Origin: an uncultured Lysobacteraceae bacterium
Lineage (GTDB): Bacteria > Pseudomonadota > Gammaproteobacteria > Xanthomonadales > Rhodanobacteraceae
NCBI GenBank assembly: GCA_946482585.1
Contig: CAMLSI010000010.1
Coordinates: forward strand, 1 to 28,540
Length of the DNA stretch: 28,540 nucleotides
Direction: 5' to 3'
Below are positions 7,997-17,880 of this stretch, one piece after another (position 1 is the first letter of the stretch; every line of letters begins with the position of its first letter). The notes beneath the pieces were generated by a model that was not told the DNA's origin, ran no database searches, and saw nothing but the letters and a program-made list of their open reading frames with translations. The translations under genes were made by a program, and so were the position numbers.

Positions 7997-8057
7997 AGCA
8001 TGCGGCGAGCGCCACGCCGCGTATTGGACGAATCCGACAGCTGCGCCCGGCGGTGTT

Positions 8058-8810
8058 TCAGCCGTGTCGGGCCGCGCGTTCGCGCGCGAGCTCCGTCGGG
8101 CTTGCGTCGGCGAACGCGCGGACCTCGCGTATCAGGTGCGATTGATCCGCATAGCCGAGATCGGCGGCGAGCATCGCGCAGGCTTCTCCATTGAGCAGCC
8201 GTGGCAGCAGGCGCTCGAAACGCAGGTAGCGCAGGTGCTGCTTGGGCCGCACGCCGAGCCACGCGTCGAAACGGCGTTCGAGCGTGCGTTCCGTGAGTCC
8301 CCAGCGGACGCTGAGGTCGCGAACGCTCGCAGGCAACCGATCGCGTTCGAGCGTGGCGAGTGCGGACACCGCCTGCAGGGCATCGACGCTCGGCCGCGTG
8401 CGCAGCAGCGCGATTTCGACACTCTGTAGCCGTGCGGCCAGCGAAGGCTGCCCGGCGAGGCGATCCATCAGCTCGCGCGCCCAGGCGGCCGTCCAGTGGT
8501 CCAGCGCGACGCGGCGATCGGTGCACGCGGACAGCGGCATGCCGAGCAGCGCATGCAGCCCGCCGGGCGCGAACCGCAGGCCGAACAGGTCGACGCGACC
8601 GCGTTGCACCGGGACGCGCACGGCGCGTGTCATCGTGCCGATCCAGTGCGCCTGCGGTTCCGCGCCGCCGAAATCGAACAGCAGGTCGGCACAGCCGTCC
8701 GGCAATACGCGCTGGGGCGGCGCCTCCGCAACGGATACGCCGCGCAGCGACCAGCAGCAGCGCAGCAGCGGGCGCAACGGCGCGCGTGGAATCCGTTCGC
8801 GATAGATCAT
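8058..8810 (-). CDS. AraC-family transcriptional regulator
   Basis: A DNA-binding protein of 250 residues. The N-terminal part starts YRERIPRAPLRPLLRCCWSLRG and contains LPDGCADLLFDFGG, the typical opening of AraC regulators with a DUF6597-type sensory domain. The C-terminal part (about residues 150-245) holds the two helix-turn-helix units, with LSVRWGLTERTLERRF and a second unit around LAADLGYADQSHLIREVRAF. The start at 8810 has GGAAGG eight bases upstream; an in-frame ATG at 8855 lacks a clear binding site. Targets are unknown. The neighbouring VOC gene or the molybdenum hydroxylase genes are plausible. Confidence 0.9.
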   Translation of the reverse strand: MIYRERIPRAPLRPLLRCCWSLRGVSVAEAPPQRVLPDGCADLLFDFGGAEPQAHWIGTMTRAVRVPVQRGRVDLFGLRFAPGGLHALLGMPLSACTDRRVALDHWTAAWARELMDRLAGQPSLAARLQSVEIALLRTRPSVDALQAVSALATLERDRLPASVRDLSVRWGLTERTLERRFDAWLGVRPKQHLRYLRFERLLPRLLNGEACAMLAADLGYADQSHLIREVRAFADASPTELARERAARHG

Positions 8811-8879
8811 GGTGTCAGCCTTCCGGCCGGAGGATGCAACAGTATCGGTCGGCATCGTCCGTCCGCGCCGGCGGCCCGC

Positions 8880-11126
8880 TCAGAGCCGGCGACCCAGTTC
8901 CGGCAATATCGGCAGCTTGCGTACGCGCACCGTGGTCGCGGCGAAGATCGCGTTCGCCAGCGCGGGCGCGACGCTCGGGATGCCCATTTCGCCCGCGCCC
9001 GCCGGTTCTTTCTCGCTGGGCACGACGATGACTTCGACGTCGTTCGGCATCTGCGCCATGCGGCCTATCGCGTAGTCGCCGAAACTCGATTGCTGCACCT
9101 GGCCGTCCTTCACCGTGATCGCGAGATTCAGCGCCGTCGACAGACCGTCGATCGTGCCGCCGATCATCATCGCGTCGACGCCGAGCGGATTGACGACGCG
9201 GCCGACGTCGACGACGCAGATCGCGCGGTGGATGCGCAGGTCGCGGCCGTCGACCGAGACTTCGAAGGCATGCGCGGCATAGCCGCCGAAGGTGAAATGG
9301 CAGGCGATGCCGACGCCACGGCCGTCGGTGCGCTTGCGCTTCCATTCGATGGCTTCGGCACAGCGCGTCAGCACGGCGGCGAGGCGGCCGGTGTCGAACT
9401 TCGGACCGCCGTGGCCGGAGTAGTCGAGTTCGCGCGCTTCGCCGAGCAGTTTCAGGCGCAGCTCGACCGCGTCCTGCTTGGTCTCGTGCGCGATCTCGTC
9501 GATGAAGCTCTGCACCGCGAAGGCGTGGAACGTGTGCAGCGGCGCGCGCCACGGGCCGCGCGGCATGCCCGATTCGAGCGCGAAAAAGCGCTTGTCGAGA
9601 TTCGGCAGCAGACCCGCGGGGAAATCGTCGGCTTCGAGGCAGCCCTGGCCTGGCGGACGCTCTTTCTTGCGCGCGATGCGGTAGTTCATCGATGTCGCCG
9701 CGCAGAGGTGCGCGAAACCAGTGAGCTGGTTCTTGCGGTCGAGCGTCGCGGCCAGTTCATGCACGCCGTAGGGGCGGTAGAAGTCGTGACGCAGGTCGTC
9801 GTCGCGCGTCCACAGCAGCTTGATCGGCTTGCCGGCCTTCTTCGCGATCATGACCGCTTCGGCGACGTAGTCGTTTTCGAGGCGACGGCCGAAGCCGCCA
9901 CCGGCGCGCGTCATGCGGATTTCGATCTTCTCGCGCGCGAGCCCGGTCAGGTCGGCGATCACGCCCGATGCGCCGCCGGGACTCTGCAGCGAGCCGATGA
10001 ACAGCGCGCGGTCCGGTTCTATCGTGACGAGCGCATGCGGCGGTTCCATGGTCGCGTGTGCGAGGAACGGCACGTGATACTTCGCTTCCAGCGTGCGCTT
10101 GGCCGCCTTGCGCGCCGCGGCCATGTCGCCGTCGCGGCGCACGACCGTGCCTTCGCCCTTGAGCGCTTCGAGCGCCTGAGCCTCGAGCGCGGCGCTCGAT
10201 TCCTGCGTCCACGGTCCCGGCTTCCAGACGACCTTGAGCGCGTTGCGGCCCTTGAGCGCCGCCCAGGTGTTGTCGGCGACGACCGCGACACCCGCGGCGA
10301 GGTTGGTGTCGAACGAGGAGCCCGGCACCGGGCCCTCGATCACGAACACGTCGCGCACGCCGGGAACCTTGCGCGTCTCGTCGTCGTCGACCGACTCTAC
10401 GCTGCCGTCCAGATGCGGGCAGCGCAGCATGACCGCGGTGAGCGCACCGCCCATGTAGCAATCGATGCCGAAGGTCGCGCGGCCCGTGACGATCGCGCGC
10501 GCGTCGACGGTCTTGGCCGGCTTACCGATGATGCGGAACTGCTCGGGCTTCTTCAGCGCGACCGGCTCGGCCGGCGGCAGTATCGCCGCGGCGCGTTCGA
10601 CGAGTTCGGCATAGGTGATGCGCGTGCCATCGGGATGCACGACGTAGCCGGCGTCGGTCTCCAGGCGTTCGTGCGGCAGCTGCCAGTGCTGCGCGGCGGC
10701 TTCGACCAGCAGCCAGCGCGCGATCGCGCCGGCCTGGCGCAGGTCCTTCCAGCCCTCGGTGATGCTCGTGCTGCCGCCCGCGCCCTGCGGGCCGTAACGA
10801 TTGGTCGGGCCTTCGGGACCGATTTCGTAGCCGTACGGCAATTGCTCGACCCGGACGCGGTTCCAGTCGGCGTCGAGCTCTTCAGCGATGAGCATCGGCA
10901 GCGAGGTCATGACGCCCTGGCCGATCTCGCAGCCGCGCGCGCCGATCACGATGCGGTTGTTGCGCTCGATGCGCACGAAAGCACCGAGCGAGGTCAGCGG
11001 TTCGCCGAGCAGGTCCATCGGCACCTTGGACTCGGACGCGGCCTCCGCGGCGCGCACGCCGACGAGCAGCGCGCCGCTCGCGGTCAGCATGACGCTGATG
11101 AACTGGCGCCGGGTCAGGCCGCTCAT
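8880..11126 (-). CDS. iorB: Molybdopterin-binding hydroxylase large subunit, isoquinoline 1-oxidoreductase beta-like (IorB)
   Basis: The molybdenum-cofactor subunit of a xanthine-dehydrogenase-family enzyme that hydroxylates aldehydes or N-heterocycles. The product has 748 residues. The N-terminus carries a twin-arginine signal ([19 protein letters not shown]), so the folded enzyme with cofactor is probably exported by Tat. Cofactor-contact motifs visible include [25 protein letters not shown], and the C-terminal [20 protein letters not shown], which holds the candidate catalytic glutamate. The start at 11126 overlaps the stop of the iron-sulfur subunit gene (ATGA), showing coupling. No cytochrome c subunit or XdhC-type maturation factor is encoded nearby. 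The physiological substrate is unknown; 'isoquinoline' is only the family name. Confidence 0.9.
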   Translation of the reverse strand: MSGLTRRQFISVMLTASGALLVGVRAAEAASESKVPMDLLGEPLTSLGAFVRIERNNRIVIGARGCEIGQGVMTSLPMLIAEELDADWNRVRVEQLPYGYEIGPEGPTNRYGPQGAGGSTSITEGWKDLRQAGAIARWLLVEAAAQHWQLPHERLETDAGYVVHPDGTRITYAELVERAAAILPPAEPVALKKPEQFRIIGKPAKTVDARAIVTGRATFGIDCYMGGALTAVMLRCPHLDGSVESVDDDETRKVPGVRDVFVIEGPVPGSSFDTNLAAGVAVVADNTWAALKGRNALKVVWKPGPWTQESSAALEAQALEALKGEGTVVRRDGDMAAARKAAKRTLEAKYHVPFLAHATMEPPHALVTIEPDRALFIGSLQSPGGASGVIADLTGLAREKIEIRMTRAGGGFGRRLENDYVAEAVMIAKKAGKPIKLLWTRDDDLRHDFYRPYGVHELAATLDRKNQLTGFAHLCAATSMNYRIARKKERPPGQGCLEADDFPAGLLPNLDKRFFALESGMPRGPWRAPLHTFHAFAVQSFIDEIAHETKQDAVELRLKLLGEARELDYSGHGGPKFDTGRLAAVLTRCAEAIEWKRKRTDGRGVGIACHFTFGGYAAHAFEVSVDGRDLRIHRAICVVDVGRVVNPLGVDAMMIGGTIDGLSTALNLAITVKDGQVQQSSFGDYAIGRMAQMPNDVEVIVVPSEKEPAGAGEMGIPSVAPALANAIFAATTVRVRKLPILPELGRRL

Positions 11127-11704
11127 GGCTTGCCCTCGTTCGGCTTGGCTTCGCCGGCCTTCGCTTCGGCCGCTTTCGTTTCGGCCGTCCTGGCTTCGGC
11201 CATCAGCTGCGCCGCGCGCTTGACGGCCTTGCGGATGCGCGGATACGTGCCGCAGCGGCACAGGTTCGTGAGCTGGCCGATGTCGGCGTCGCTCGGTTGC
11301 GCCTTGCGCTTGAGCAGATCGATCGTGGCCATGATCTGGCCGGCCTGGCAGTAGCCGCATTGCGGCACGTCTTCCTCGATCCAGGCCTGCTGCACGGCAT
11401 GCAGGTCGTCGCCGCTGGCGATTCCTTCGATGGTCGTGATCGACTGGCCGGAGAGCGCGCTCATCGGCAGCAGACAGGACCGCTGCGCCTTGCCGGCGAC
11501 GTGCACGGTGCAGGCGCCGCATTGGCCGACGCCGCAGCCAAACTTGCTGCCGGTCAGGCGCAGCACGTCGCGCAGGTACCAGAGCAGCGGCATGTCGGGG
11601 GCGCCGGTGTGGCGGAACTTCTCGCCGTTGATCGTCAGCTCGATCGGTCCCGGAGCCGCCGGGCTGGCGGCGTCGGTGTCGACCTTGGCATGGGCTTCGC
11701 GCAT
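11123..11704 (-). CDS. iorA: [2Fe-2S] subunit of the molybdenum hydroxylase (IorA-like), with charged C-terminal tail
   Basis: The small electron-transfer subunit partnering the large subunit encoded downstream. The product has 193 residues. The plant-type ferredoxin cluster ligands are Cys57, Cys62, Cys65 and Cys77 (CGVGQCGAC...C). The second cluster uses Cys116, Cys119, Cys149 and Cys151 (CGYC...CRC). After about residue 166 comes an Ala/Glu/Lys-rich tail ([19 protein letters not shown]), beyond the usual family end near 155-165. The start at 11704 has GGAGAG four bases upstream. It lacks its own export signal and would leave the cell by hitch-hiking with the Tat-tagged large subunit. Confidence 0.9.
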   Translation of the reverse strand: MREAHAKVDTDAASPAAPGPIELTINGEKFRHTGAPDMPLLWYLRDVLRLTGSKFGCGVGQCGACTVHVAGKAQRSCLLPMSALSGQSITTIEGIASGDDLHAVQQAWIEEDVPQCGYCQAGQIMATIDLLKRKAQPSDADIGQLTNLCRCGTYPRIRKAVKRAAQLMAEARTAETKAAEAKAGEAKPNEGKP

Positions 11705-11825
11705 GTAGCTCTCCGCAGTGCAGAGGCGGATTGTCGCAGCAGCGGCCAGGAGCGAACAGGGGTTTGCGGCGCAGGCCGTCGCGCCGTTGCGGGCGTCCGG
11801 CGCGGGCCGCATTCGCTTCGGCGTT

Positions 11826-13133
11826 TCACTGCGGCGGGTAGATGCGACGCCAGAAATAGTAGGCCGGAATGCCGGCGACGATGATGCCGAGGCCGATCAG
11901 TGTCTGGCGCGGCTGCGCGAGCGCGCTCGAGATCACGACGAACGCGACCGCGGCGATGAACGCGAGCGGCAGCAGCGGATGCAGCGGCGCGCGGAACACC
12001 TGCGCCGCGCCGTCGCGGGAGCGGTAGTAGAACAGCGTCGCGGCGACCATCGCGCTGCCGATCCAGTCGCCGACCGTGGAGTAGTCGAGCAGCTCGCCGT
12101 AGTTGCCGAGGATCACGAGCACGGCGGCCCAGAGCGCGAGCGCGCCGAGCGCGACGTCGGGCGAACGGTAGGTCGGATGCAGGTGCGCGGCCGCGCGGAA
12201 GAACACGCCGTCGGCGCCCATGACCTGGAACATGCGCGAGCCGCCGAGGATGGCGATGTTGCAGAAGCCGAACGTCGATACCGCGATGCCGGCGCCGATC
12301 AGCACGGCGCCGGTCGGGCCGAACGCGCGCTGCATGAGTTCGGCGGCCGGCGCCGTGCTGGCCGCGAGGCCGGCGTGGCCGAGCACGTGCAGGTAGGCGT
12401 AGTTCGCGAGCAGATAGCAGGCCGTGCAGGTCAGCATGCCCAGCACCAGCGCACGCGGAATGCTGCGCTGCGGATCGCGGATCTCGCCCGCGATGTTGTT
12501 GATGTAGAACCAGCCGCTGTAGGCGAACAGCACGGGCAGCAGCGCGCTGCCGAAACTGCTCCGCGGCAGATCGGCCGGCGGCGCCGATGCCGCGACGCCG
12601 CTGAAGGCGAGTCCGGCGACGACGACGGCGACGACGGCCAGCAGCTTCAGCGCAGTCGCAAGGTTCTGCACGAACGCGCCGGCGCGAATGCCGAAGAAGT
12701 TGATGCCGGCCAGCAGCAGGATCGCGCCGACCGCGACGGGCTTGGTCAGGCGGGGCTCGAGGCCGGCGACCTGGCAAAAGTACGTCGCGAACGTCGTCGC
12801 CACCGCGGCGATCGAGCCCGAATAGTTGACGAGCAACATGATCCAGCCGAACAGGAACGCGATCAGCGGTCCGTAGGATTCGCGCAGGTAGACATAGCCG
12901 CCGCCGGCCTGAGGACGGCGTGCGCCCAGTTCGGCGTAGATGAACGCGCCGGCCAGTGCGAACACGCCGCCGAGGGCCCAGGCCAGCATGATCATGCCCG
13001 GCGACTGGCTGCGCTGCGCGACGACGGCGGGATTCAGAAAAATGCCGGAGCCGATGATGCCGCCGACGACCACCATGGTGGCGTCGAGTACGCCGAGTCG
13101 GCGCGCATAGCCGGGATTGCTGGGTTCGGACAT
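11826..13133 (-). CDS. APC-superfamily amino-acid permease
   Basis: An inner-membrane transporter of 435 residues with about twelve hydrophobic helices. The first helix carries [15 protein letters not shown], the GxG-containing substrate-binding motif of the amino-acid/polyamine/organocation (APC) superfamily. Its layout resembles LAT/SteT-like exchangers. The start at 13133 ([14 protein letters not shown]) has GGGGAA seven bases upstream; longer in-frame starts add non-conserved sequence. The substrate is unknown. It lies upstream of iorA on the same strand with a 121-base gap, so co-transcription is possible but not shown. Confidence 0.92.
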   Translation of the reverse strand: MSEPSNPGYARRLGVLDATMVVVGGIIGSGIFLNPAVVAQRSQSPGMIMLAWALGGVFALAGAFIYAELGARRPQAGGGYVYLRESYGPLIAFLFGWIMLLVNYSGSIAAVATTFATYFCQVAGLEPRLTKPVAVGAILLLAGINFFGIRAGAFVQNLATALKLLAVVAVVVAGLAFSGVAASAPPADLPRSSFGSALLPVLFAYSGWFYINNIAGEIRDPQRSIPRALVLGMLTCTACYLLANYAYLHVLGHAGLAASTAPAAELMQRAFGPTGAVLIGAGIAVSTFGFCNIAILGGSRMFQVMGADGVFFRAAAHLHPTYRSPDVALGALALWAAVLVILGNYGELLDYSTVGDWIGSAMVAATLFYYRSRDGAAQVFRAPLHPLLPLAFIAAVAFVVISSALAQPRQTLIGLGIIVAGIPAYYFWRRIYPPQ

Positions 13134-13312
13134 CGGCGATTCCCCTGGACGAACCGCGAGCATGGGCGAGCCGCATGAGCTTGGCAATCGGGCGCCATGC
13201 CGTTCCGCCGGCGCGCGGGCGCACGCATTATTTTGTGATTCCGCCATCCGGTTCTTGCGCGCGCCATCCGCGCTCGCCAGAGTGCGCCGATCCCCGGGGA
13301 GAGGACGGCTCG

Positions 13313-15013
13313 ATGCGAATGACGAAAACACTGTTGGCCATATCGCTGCTGGCGCTGAACGGCGCGGCGATCGCGGCGACCACCGTACTGTTCAACGCCC
13401 GCGTGCACACGCCCGACGCCACCCTCGACGCCGTTGCCTGGAACGAGGCAGGCCGCATCGTCGCCGTCGGCGCCGCGGCGGATCTCCGAAAGCAATTTCC
13501 CGATGCGGCGCTGCTCGACGCCGGCGGTGCCGCCGCGCTGCCCGGTCTCGTCGATGCGCACGGCCACGTGCTCGGACTCGGTCTGTCGCTCCTCGACGCG
13601 GACCTGCGCGGCACGACATCCAAGGCGCGGGTCGTCGAGCGCCTGCGCGCGCATGCGGCGAAGCTGCCGCCGGATGCCTGGCTCGTCGGCCGCGGGTGGG
13701 ACCAGAACGACTGGCCGGAGAAGGCATTTCCGACCGCGGCGGACCTCGATGCGGCGTTCCCGGACCGGCCCGTCTATCTGCGGCGCATCGACGGGCATGC
13801 GGCCTGGGCGAACTCGGCTGCTCTCAAGCGCGCGACGCGCGATCTCTCAGGAGACTGGCAGCCCGAGGGCGGCCGCATCGAACGCACGGCCGGCAAACCC
13901 ACCGGTGTGTTCGTCGACGCGGCCATGGATCTGCTCGACGAGGTCGTGCCCAAGCCCGACGCCGCGCTCAAGCGGCGTGCGTACAGGCTCGCGTTCGAAA
14001 CCCTGCTCGCGAACGGCCTGACCGGCGTGCACGACGCCGGCGTCAGTCGCGACGATCTCGCCGTGCTGCGCGAGCTCGCCGATGCCGGCGAGCTGCCGCT
14101 GCGCATCTATGCGATGGCCGACGCCGACGGCGACGCCTTGAACGCGCTGTGCCGCGACGGTCTCTACGCGCATGCGGGCGGGCGTCTGCAGATGCGCGCG
14201 GTCAAGCTCTATATCGATGGCGCGCTCGGCAGCCGCGGCGCTGCGTTGAAAGCGGACTACAGCGACGATCCCGGCAATCGCGGCTTGCTCGTGACCGCGC
14301 CCGATGATTTCCGGCGCATCGTCGCCAAGGCCCGGCAGTGCGGCGTCCAGGTGGCGACCCACGCGATCGGCGACCGCGGCACGCGCATCGTGCTCGACAC
14401 CTACGCCGACGTACTCGGCGAGGCGGCGCGCGGCGATCATCGCTGGCGCGTCGAACATGCGCAGATCGTCGATGTCGCTGACATTCCGCGTTTCGCCGCG
14501 CTGCATCTGATCGCGTCGATGCAGCCCACGCATGCGACCAGCGACATGCCCTGGGCGCAGACGCGCATCGGCGCGTCGCGCCTCGCCGGCGCCTACGCGT
14601 GGCGGCGCTTCGTCGACGCCAAGGTGCCGCTCGCGCTCGGGTCGGATTTTCCGGTGGAGCAGGTGAGTCCGCTGCTCGGTCTCTACGCTGCGGTGACGCG
14701 CCAGGATCTCGACGGAAAACCCGCCAAGGGCTGGCTCCCGGCGCAACGATTGTCGCTGGCCGAGGCGGTGCGCGGCTTTTCCGCGGGCGCGGCGTTCGCG
14801 GAATTCGCCGAGGCCGATCGCGGAGCGATTGCCGTCGGCCAGAAAGCCGACTTCACGCTCCTGCATGCGGATCCGTTCGCAATCGCCGCCAGCAGAATTC
14901 CGACCGATCGCGTAGTGGCGACGATCGTGGACGGCACGGTGGTTTTCGGCAGCTTGCGCCGTATCGCTGAGGAGAAACCCGCATACGGCGCCGACAAAGT
15001 GCCCAGCCGATAA
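13313..15013 (+). CDS. Exported amidohydrolase, YtcJ-like
   Basis: A metal-dependent hydrolase of 566 residues with a signal peptide (MRMTKTLLAISLLALNGAAIAA). Family metal-binding positions are visible: His83/His85 (DAHGHVLG), Lys298 (VKLYIDGALGSRGA, possibly carboxylated), His350 (THAIGDRGT), His382 (VEHAQIV) and Asp445 (GSDFPVE). This is the COG1574 type, which includes enzymes that cleave amide or carbamate groups. The substrate is unknown. The start at 13313 has GGGAGAG nearby and opens the signal sequence; the frame is open to 13175 without protein-like content. It is divergent from the permease gene across 179 bases, which contain an AT-rich patch near 13229-13241 but no clear promoter. 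Confidence 0.9.
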   Translation: MRMTKTLLAISLLALNGAAIAATTVLFNARVHTPDATLDAVAWNEAGRIVAVGAAADLRKQFPDAALLDAGGAAALPGLVDAHGHVLGLGLSLLDADLRGTTSKARVVERLRAHAAKLPPDAWLVGRGWDQNDWPEKAFPTAADLDAAFPDRPVYLRRIDGHAAWANSAALKRATRDLSGDWQPEGGRIERTAGKPTGVFVDAAMDLLDEVVPKPDAALKRRAYRLAFETLLANGLTGVHDAGVSRDDLAVLRELADAGELPLRIYAMADADGDALNALCRDGLYAHAGGRLQMRAVKLYIDGALGSRGAALKADYSDDPGNRGLLVTAPDDFRRIVAKARQCGVQVATHAIGDRGTRIVLDTYADVLGEAARGDHRWRVEHAQIVDVADIPRFAALHLIASMQPTHATSDMPWAQTRIGASRLAGAYAWRRFVDAKVPLALGSDFPVEQVSPLLGLYAAVTRQDLDGKPAKGWLPAQRLSLAEAVRGFSAGAAFAEFAEADRGAIAVGQKADFTLLHADPFAIAASRIPTDRVVATIVDGTVVFGSLRRIAEEKPAYGADKVPSR

Positions 15014-15037
15014 GCCCGCTTTATTGATGAGGGCGCA

Positions 15038-15070
15038 TTGTGAAGAAACTGTATATTGTAGTTTTATACA
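15038..15070 (+). promoter_or_regulatory. AT-rich regulatory region with inverted repeat TGTATA-N9-TATACA
   Basis: The gap between the amidohydrolase and the Ig-like protein holds an AT-rich island in very GC-rich DNA. TGTATA (15050-15055) and TATACA (15065-15070) form an inverted repeat with a 9-base spacer. TTGTGA at 15038-15043 could be a -35 box. Spacing to the -10 candidates is not ideal (8 bases to TATATT, 21 to TATACA), so the exact promoter is uncertain. Confidence 0.4.
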
Positions 15071-15217
15071 CGAGAACATAGTGTGCACGGGCGGCGTCGG
15101 CGAACACGCGCGACGCCGCTCGGGCCTGCCTTTGGCCATCGCCCGGTCGAGGTCTCGATTCGATGACTCGCAGGAGTTCCTCCGACTCCTGTCCTCGTCA
15201 ATTTGCCGGAGCACACC

Positions 15218-16360
15218 ATGAACTGCATGAATCAGCTCGTTCGCAATCCTCGTCATTGCCGTCTGCCGGGCGCCGGCGCCGCGCTCCGCAGGTACTGTCT
15301 CGCGTTCGTCGCCGGACTCGGATTCGCGGGCGTCGCGGGCGCCGGTTTTCTCGCCGTCCCCAACGGTGATTTCTCGAGTGCAGCGAATGTCGGGAGCGTC
15401 GGTGGCGGCCTGATCGGCGCGTCGGGCTCGAACGTGCCCATCGGCAGCGGTCCCTGGACCGGCACCTACGACGGTGTCATCGCCCTGCTCGCGCCGCCGA
15501 CCCTCACGGTCGATGCATCGACGAGGACTGCGACCATCAACGGCATGCTCGGCATCAGCGCGGGCGGCATCGTGAACAACGGCGGCCACTTCGGCCAGAC
15601 CCTGTCCGGCAGCACGCAATCGAACATGCGCTACACGTTGATCGCGAACCTCGCCACGGCCGCGTCGCTCGACCTGCCGCTGCTCGCGACCGCCGGCACC
15701 GGCATCGCGCTGCTCGCGGGCGGCACTCCGCTGGTGCAGAGCACGACGGCGCCGGCCAGTCAGGCTCGCGCCGACGCCATCGATGCGACGACCCTGCGCC
15801 TGCAGATCCACCACGACACCGCCACGGTCGTGCCGGCGGCGCTGGGCGTGCAACTGTTCGACCGTCCGCAATTGCTGCTGACGGCCGCACTCATCGACAC
15901 GGCGACGTTCTCGAACGTCAGGCTCGCCGAAAGCGCGATACCGGGCGGCAACAGCACGTTGACGGTCACGGGCGGCGGCTCGCAGGGCGGTCCCATCGGC
16001 CAGCCGTTCCCGTCGCCGATGACCGCGATCGTGCGCGACCAGAACGGCAATCCCGTTCCGAACACGCTCGTGACCCTGACCGCGCCTGCCGAAGGCGCAA
16101 GCGCGACCTTGCACTCGGGCTCGGAGAGCGGCCGCGTCATCGTCGCCTTCACCGACGCGAACGGCCAGATCACCTTCACCGCCGACGCGAACCTGATCGC
16201 GGGCTGCTACAACGTCGTCGGCACGGTGCCGGGCATTTCCACGGAGGCCCGCTTCCGCATGCGCAACTACACGACGCAGCAGATCGCCGCCTACCTGGCC
16301 GCGCATCCGGGCGCGAAGGGCGCGCCGCAGGATTCCGTGTTCTGCGACGGATTCGAATGA
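15218..16360 (+). CDS. Secreted protein with bacterial Ig-like domain and C-terminal F-x-D-G-F-E tag
   Basis: The product has 380 residues. A long N-terminal region (Arg-rich, then CLAFVAGLGFAGVAGAG) looks like an extended signal peptide cleaved near residue 43. The central region is Gly/Thr/Ala-rich beta sequence of unknown type. From about residue 240 to 340 there is an invasin-like Ig domain (Big_1 pattern), with AIVRDQNGNPVPNTLVTLTAP and FTDANGQITFTADA. The last residues are VFCDGFE (374-380), a tag that resembles the end of the neighbouring protease. The ATG at 15218 has GGAG seven bases upstream; a TTG at 15203 and an ATG at 15227 fit less well. Function unknown; surface adhesion or matrix is a guess. 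Confidence 0.82.
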   Translation: MNCMNQLVRNPRHCRLPGAGAALRRYCLAFVAGLGFAGVAGAGFLAVPNGDFSSAANVGSVGGGLIGASGSNVPIGSGPWTGTYDGVIALLAPPTLTVDASTRTATINGMLGISAGGIVNNGGHFGQTLSGSTQSNMRYTLIANLATAASLDLPLLATAGTGIALLAGGTPLVQSTTAPASQARADAIDATTLRLQIHHDTATVVPAALGVQLFDRPQLLLTAALIDTATFSNVRLAESAIPGGNSTLTVTGGGSQGGPIGQPFPSPMTAIVRDQNGNPVPNTLVTLTAPAEGASATLHSGSESGRVIVAFTDANGQITFTADANLIAGCYNVVGTVPGISTEARFRMRNYTTQQIAAYLAAHPGAKGAPQDSVFCDGFE

Positions 16361-16447
16361 GGGAGCGGAGCGCGTCGACGCTGGGTACGGCCGCGGAACG
16401 CCGGCGCAACGGCCGCCGGCTGCGCGTGCGGCGACTAGCGGGTCCGG

Positions 16448-16477
16448 CTTGCGCCGTCGCCGTTGCGACGGCGCAAG
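16448..16477. terminator. Perfect 13-bp hairpin between convergent genes
   Basis: CTTGCGCCGTCGC and GCGACGGCGCAAG pair perfectly around a CGTT loop. There is no T run, so it is not a canonical intrinsic terminator. Its place between two convergent genes (ends 16360 and 16496) suggests a role in ending or stabilising both transcripts. Confidence 0.55.
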
Positions 16478-16495
16478 GTGCCGGCGCGACCGGTA

Positions 16496-17698
16496 TCAGA
16501 GAACGGGCTGGAAGCCGTCGAGGAAAATGATCTCGCTCGCGCGGAAGTTCGCGGTGAAATCCGCGGTCTGATTGCCGGTGCGGTGATTGTCGCGTTCCTC
16601 GGCGATGCCGGTCGGATTGCCGCTGTAGCTCACTGCCGGATTCGAGAAATACGGACGACGCGTGCAGCCGCCGACACAGTTCGTGCTGTAGGCCATCACG
16701 GTGCGGAACGAGCCGTTGACGAAATGGCCGAACGAATAGCCGTAGGCGCCGTTGCCGTTGCCCGGGTCGTGGCCCATGCCCATGTTGTGGCCGTGTTCGT
16801 GCGCGTAGCTCAGATTGCCGACCGCGCAGCCGCGCGCGGTGACCTGATACGCCGACGCGGCGAAGCCTGGGCCCGGCGACGATTGCAGATAGCCGCGGCC
16901 GCAGGCATCGCTCATCTGCTCGGTCACCATCGACACGAGATCGGCGGCGACGGCATTGCGCCAGCCCGCGACTTCGGCGTCGTTGCGTACCCAGCTCAGG
17001 TCGTCGCTGCTGTTGCCGGCTTCGTTGCGCGTGGTGATGCGGAAACCGGCGAGCCGGAAGCGCGTCACCATGTCGCTGTTGCGGAAGGCCGTGTTCGCGC
17101 TGTCCACCATCGACTGCGCAAAGGCGCGCGTCTGCGGGATCGTGCCGCCGAGCGCCGTATGCGCCTGCGGCGAAAATACGATGAGCACGTCGGTGCGGTT
17201 GGCCGGATCGACGAACGGCGCAGCCGGCGCGTCGGCAGTCGTTGCGACGACACGGTCGAGCTCGCTCGCCGCGCATTCGGCGAAGGCATCCTGATTCAGG
17301 GCGACGACGACCTGGCTGCCGTCGGGTGCCGTCGTGATTTCGTAGTTGCCTTCCGGTGCGCTGACCAGCCCGCCGAGCGTGCCGTCGCTGAGGCTCAGGC
17401 TGACCTGCGCCGTCGCCTCTGCGTTCAGGCGGCCGAGCAGCCATACATCGCCGCCGCCGCGGTGTTCGCGTGCCATGATCTCGACCGTATGGCGGCGTCC
17501 GCCCGGTAGCGGGAGGCTCAGTTCGGCGGCTTCGCGCAAGGCCTGCGCGTCGACGCGGATGCGTTGCGCTGCGGTAGCGGCGGGATTGCGCAGCGCGAAC
17601 AGCGCGGGTGCATCGACCGTCTGCCAGGCGGCCGGCGGTTCGGCCGCGGCGGCGCCGGCAAGCAGCGCGAGGGCGGGCAGCAGATGGACGGCTTTCAT
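16496..17698 (-). CDS. Secreted metzincin zinc protease (reprolysin-like) with C-terminal F-L-D-G-F tag
   Basis: An extracellular metalloprotease of 400 residues with a signal peptide (MKAVHLLPALALLAGAAAA). The zinc site is HEHGHNMGMGHD (His300, Glu301, His304, His310), the form HExxHNMGxxHD seen in adamalysin/reprolysin-type enzymes, with the Met-turn at Met335 (VMAYS). The first 165 residues are a probable propeptide. Cysteines around 266, 291, 341 and 345 may form disulfides. The C-terminus reads IFLDGFQPVL, similar to the tag on the convergent Ig-like protein. The start at 17698 has GGGGAG upstream and opens the signal peptide. Substrate unknown. Confidence 0.9.
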   Translation of the reverse strand: MKAVHLLPALALLAGAAAAEPPAAWQTVDAPALFALRNPAATAAQRIRVDAQALREAAELSLPLPGGRRHTVEIMAREHRGGGDVWLLGRLNAEATAQVSLSLSDGTLGGLVSAPEGNYEITTAPDGSQVVVALNQDAFAECAASELDRVVATTADAPAAPFVDPANRTDVLIVFSPQAHTALGGTIPQTRAFAQSMVDSANTAFRNSDMVTRFRLAGFRITTRNEAGNSSDDLSWVRNDAEVAGWRNAVAADLVSMVTEQMSDACGRGYLQSSPGPGFAASAYQVTARGCAVGNLSYAHEHGHNMGMGHDPGNGNGAYGYSFGHFVNGSFRTVMAYSTNCVGGCTRRPYFSNPAVSYSGNPTGIAEERDNHRTGNQTADFTANFRASEIIFLDGFQPVL

Positions 17699-17880
17699 GT
17701 GGAGACTCCCCTGGAAACGACGGCGCATCGTACCGAGGTTGCTCTCCGCGTGCGCGTGCGGCCCGCACGGCGCCCTTATTCCGCCTCGCCATGGCCGTTT
17801 CGTTGCGTTCTGCTGCAGCCGCGGAAAGAATCAGCCGCGCCGCGGTTCCGCGGCGTCCCCCCGAACAAGAAAGGACCGGT

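Noticed and set aside
8496..11354. A 952-residue open frame on the plus strand antisense to the molybdenum hydroxylase genes
   Set aside because: No recognisable motifs, while the opposite strand carries complete IorA and IorB signatures.
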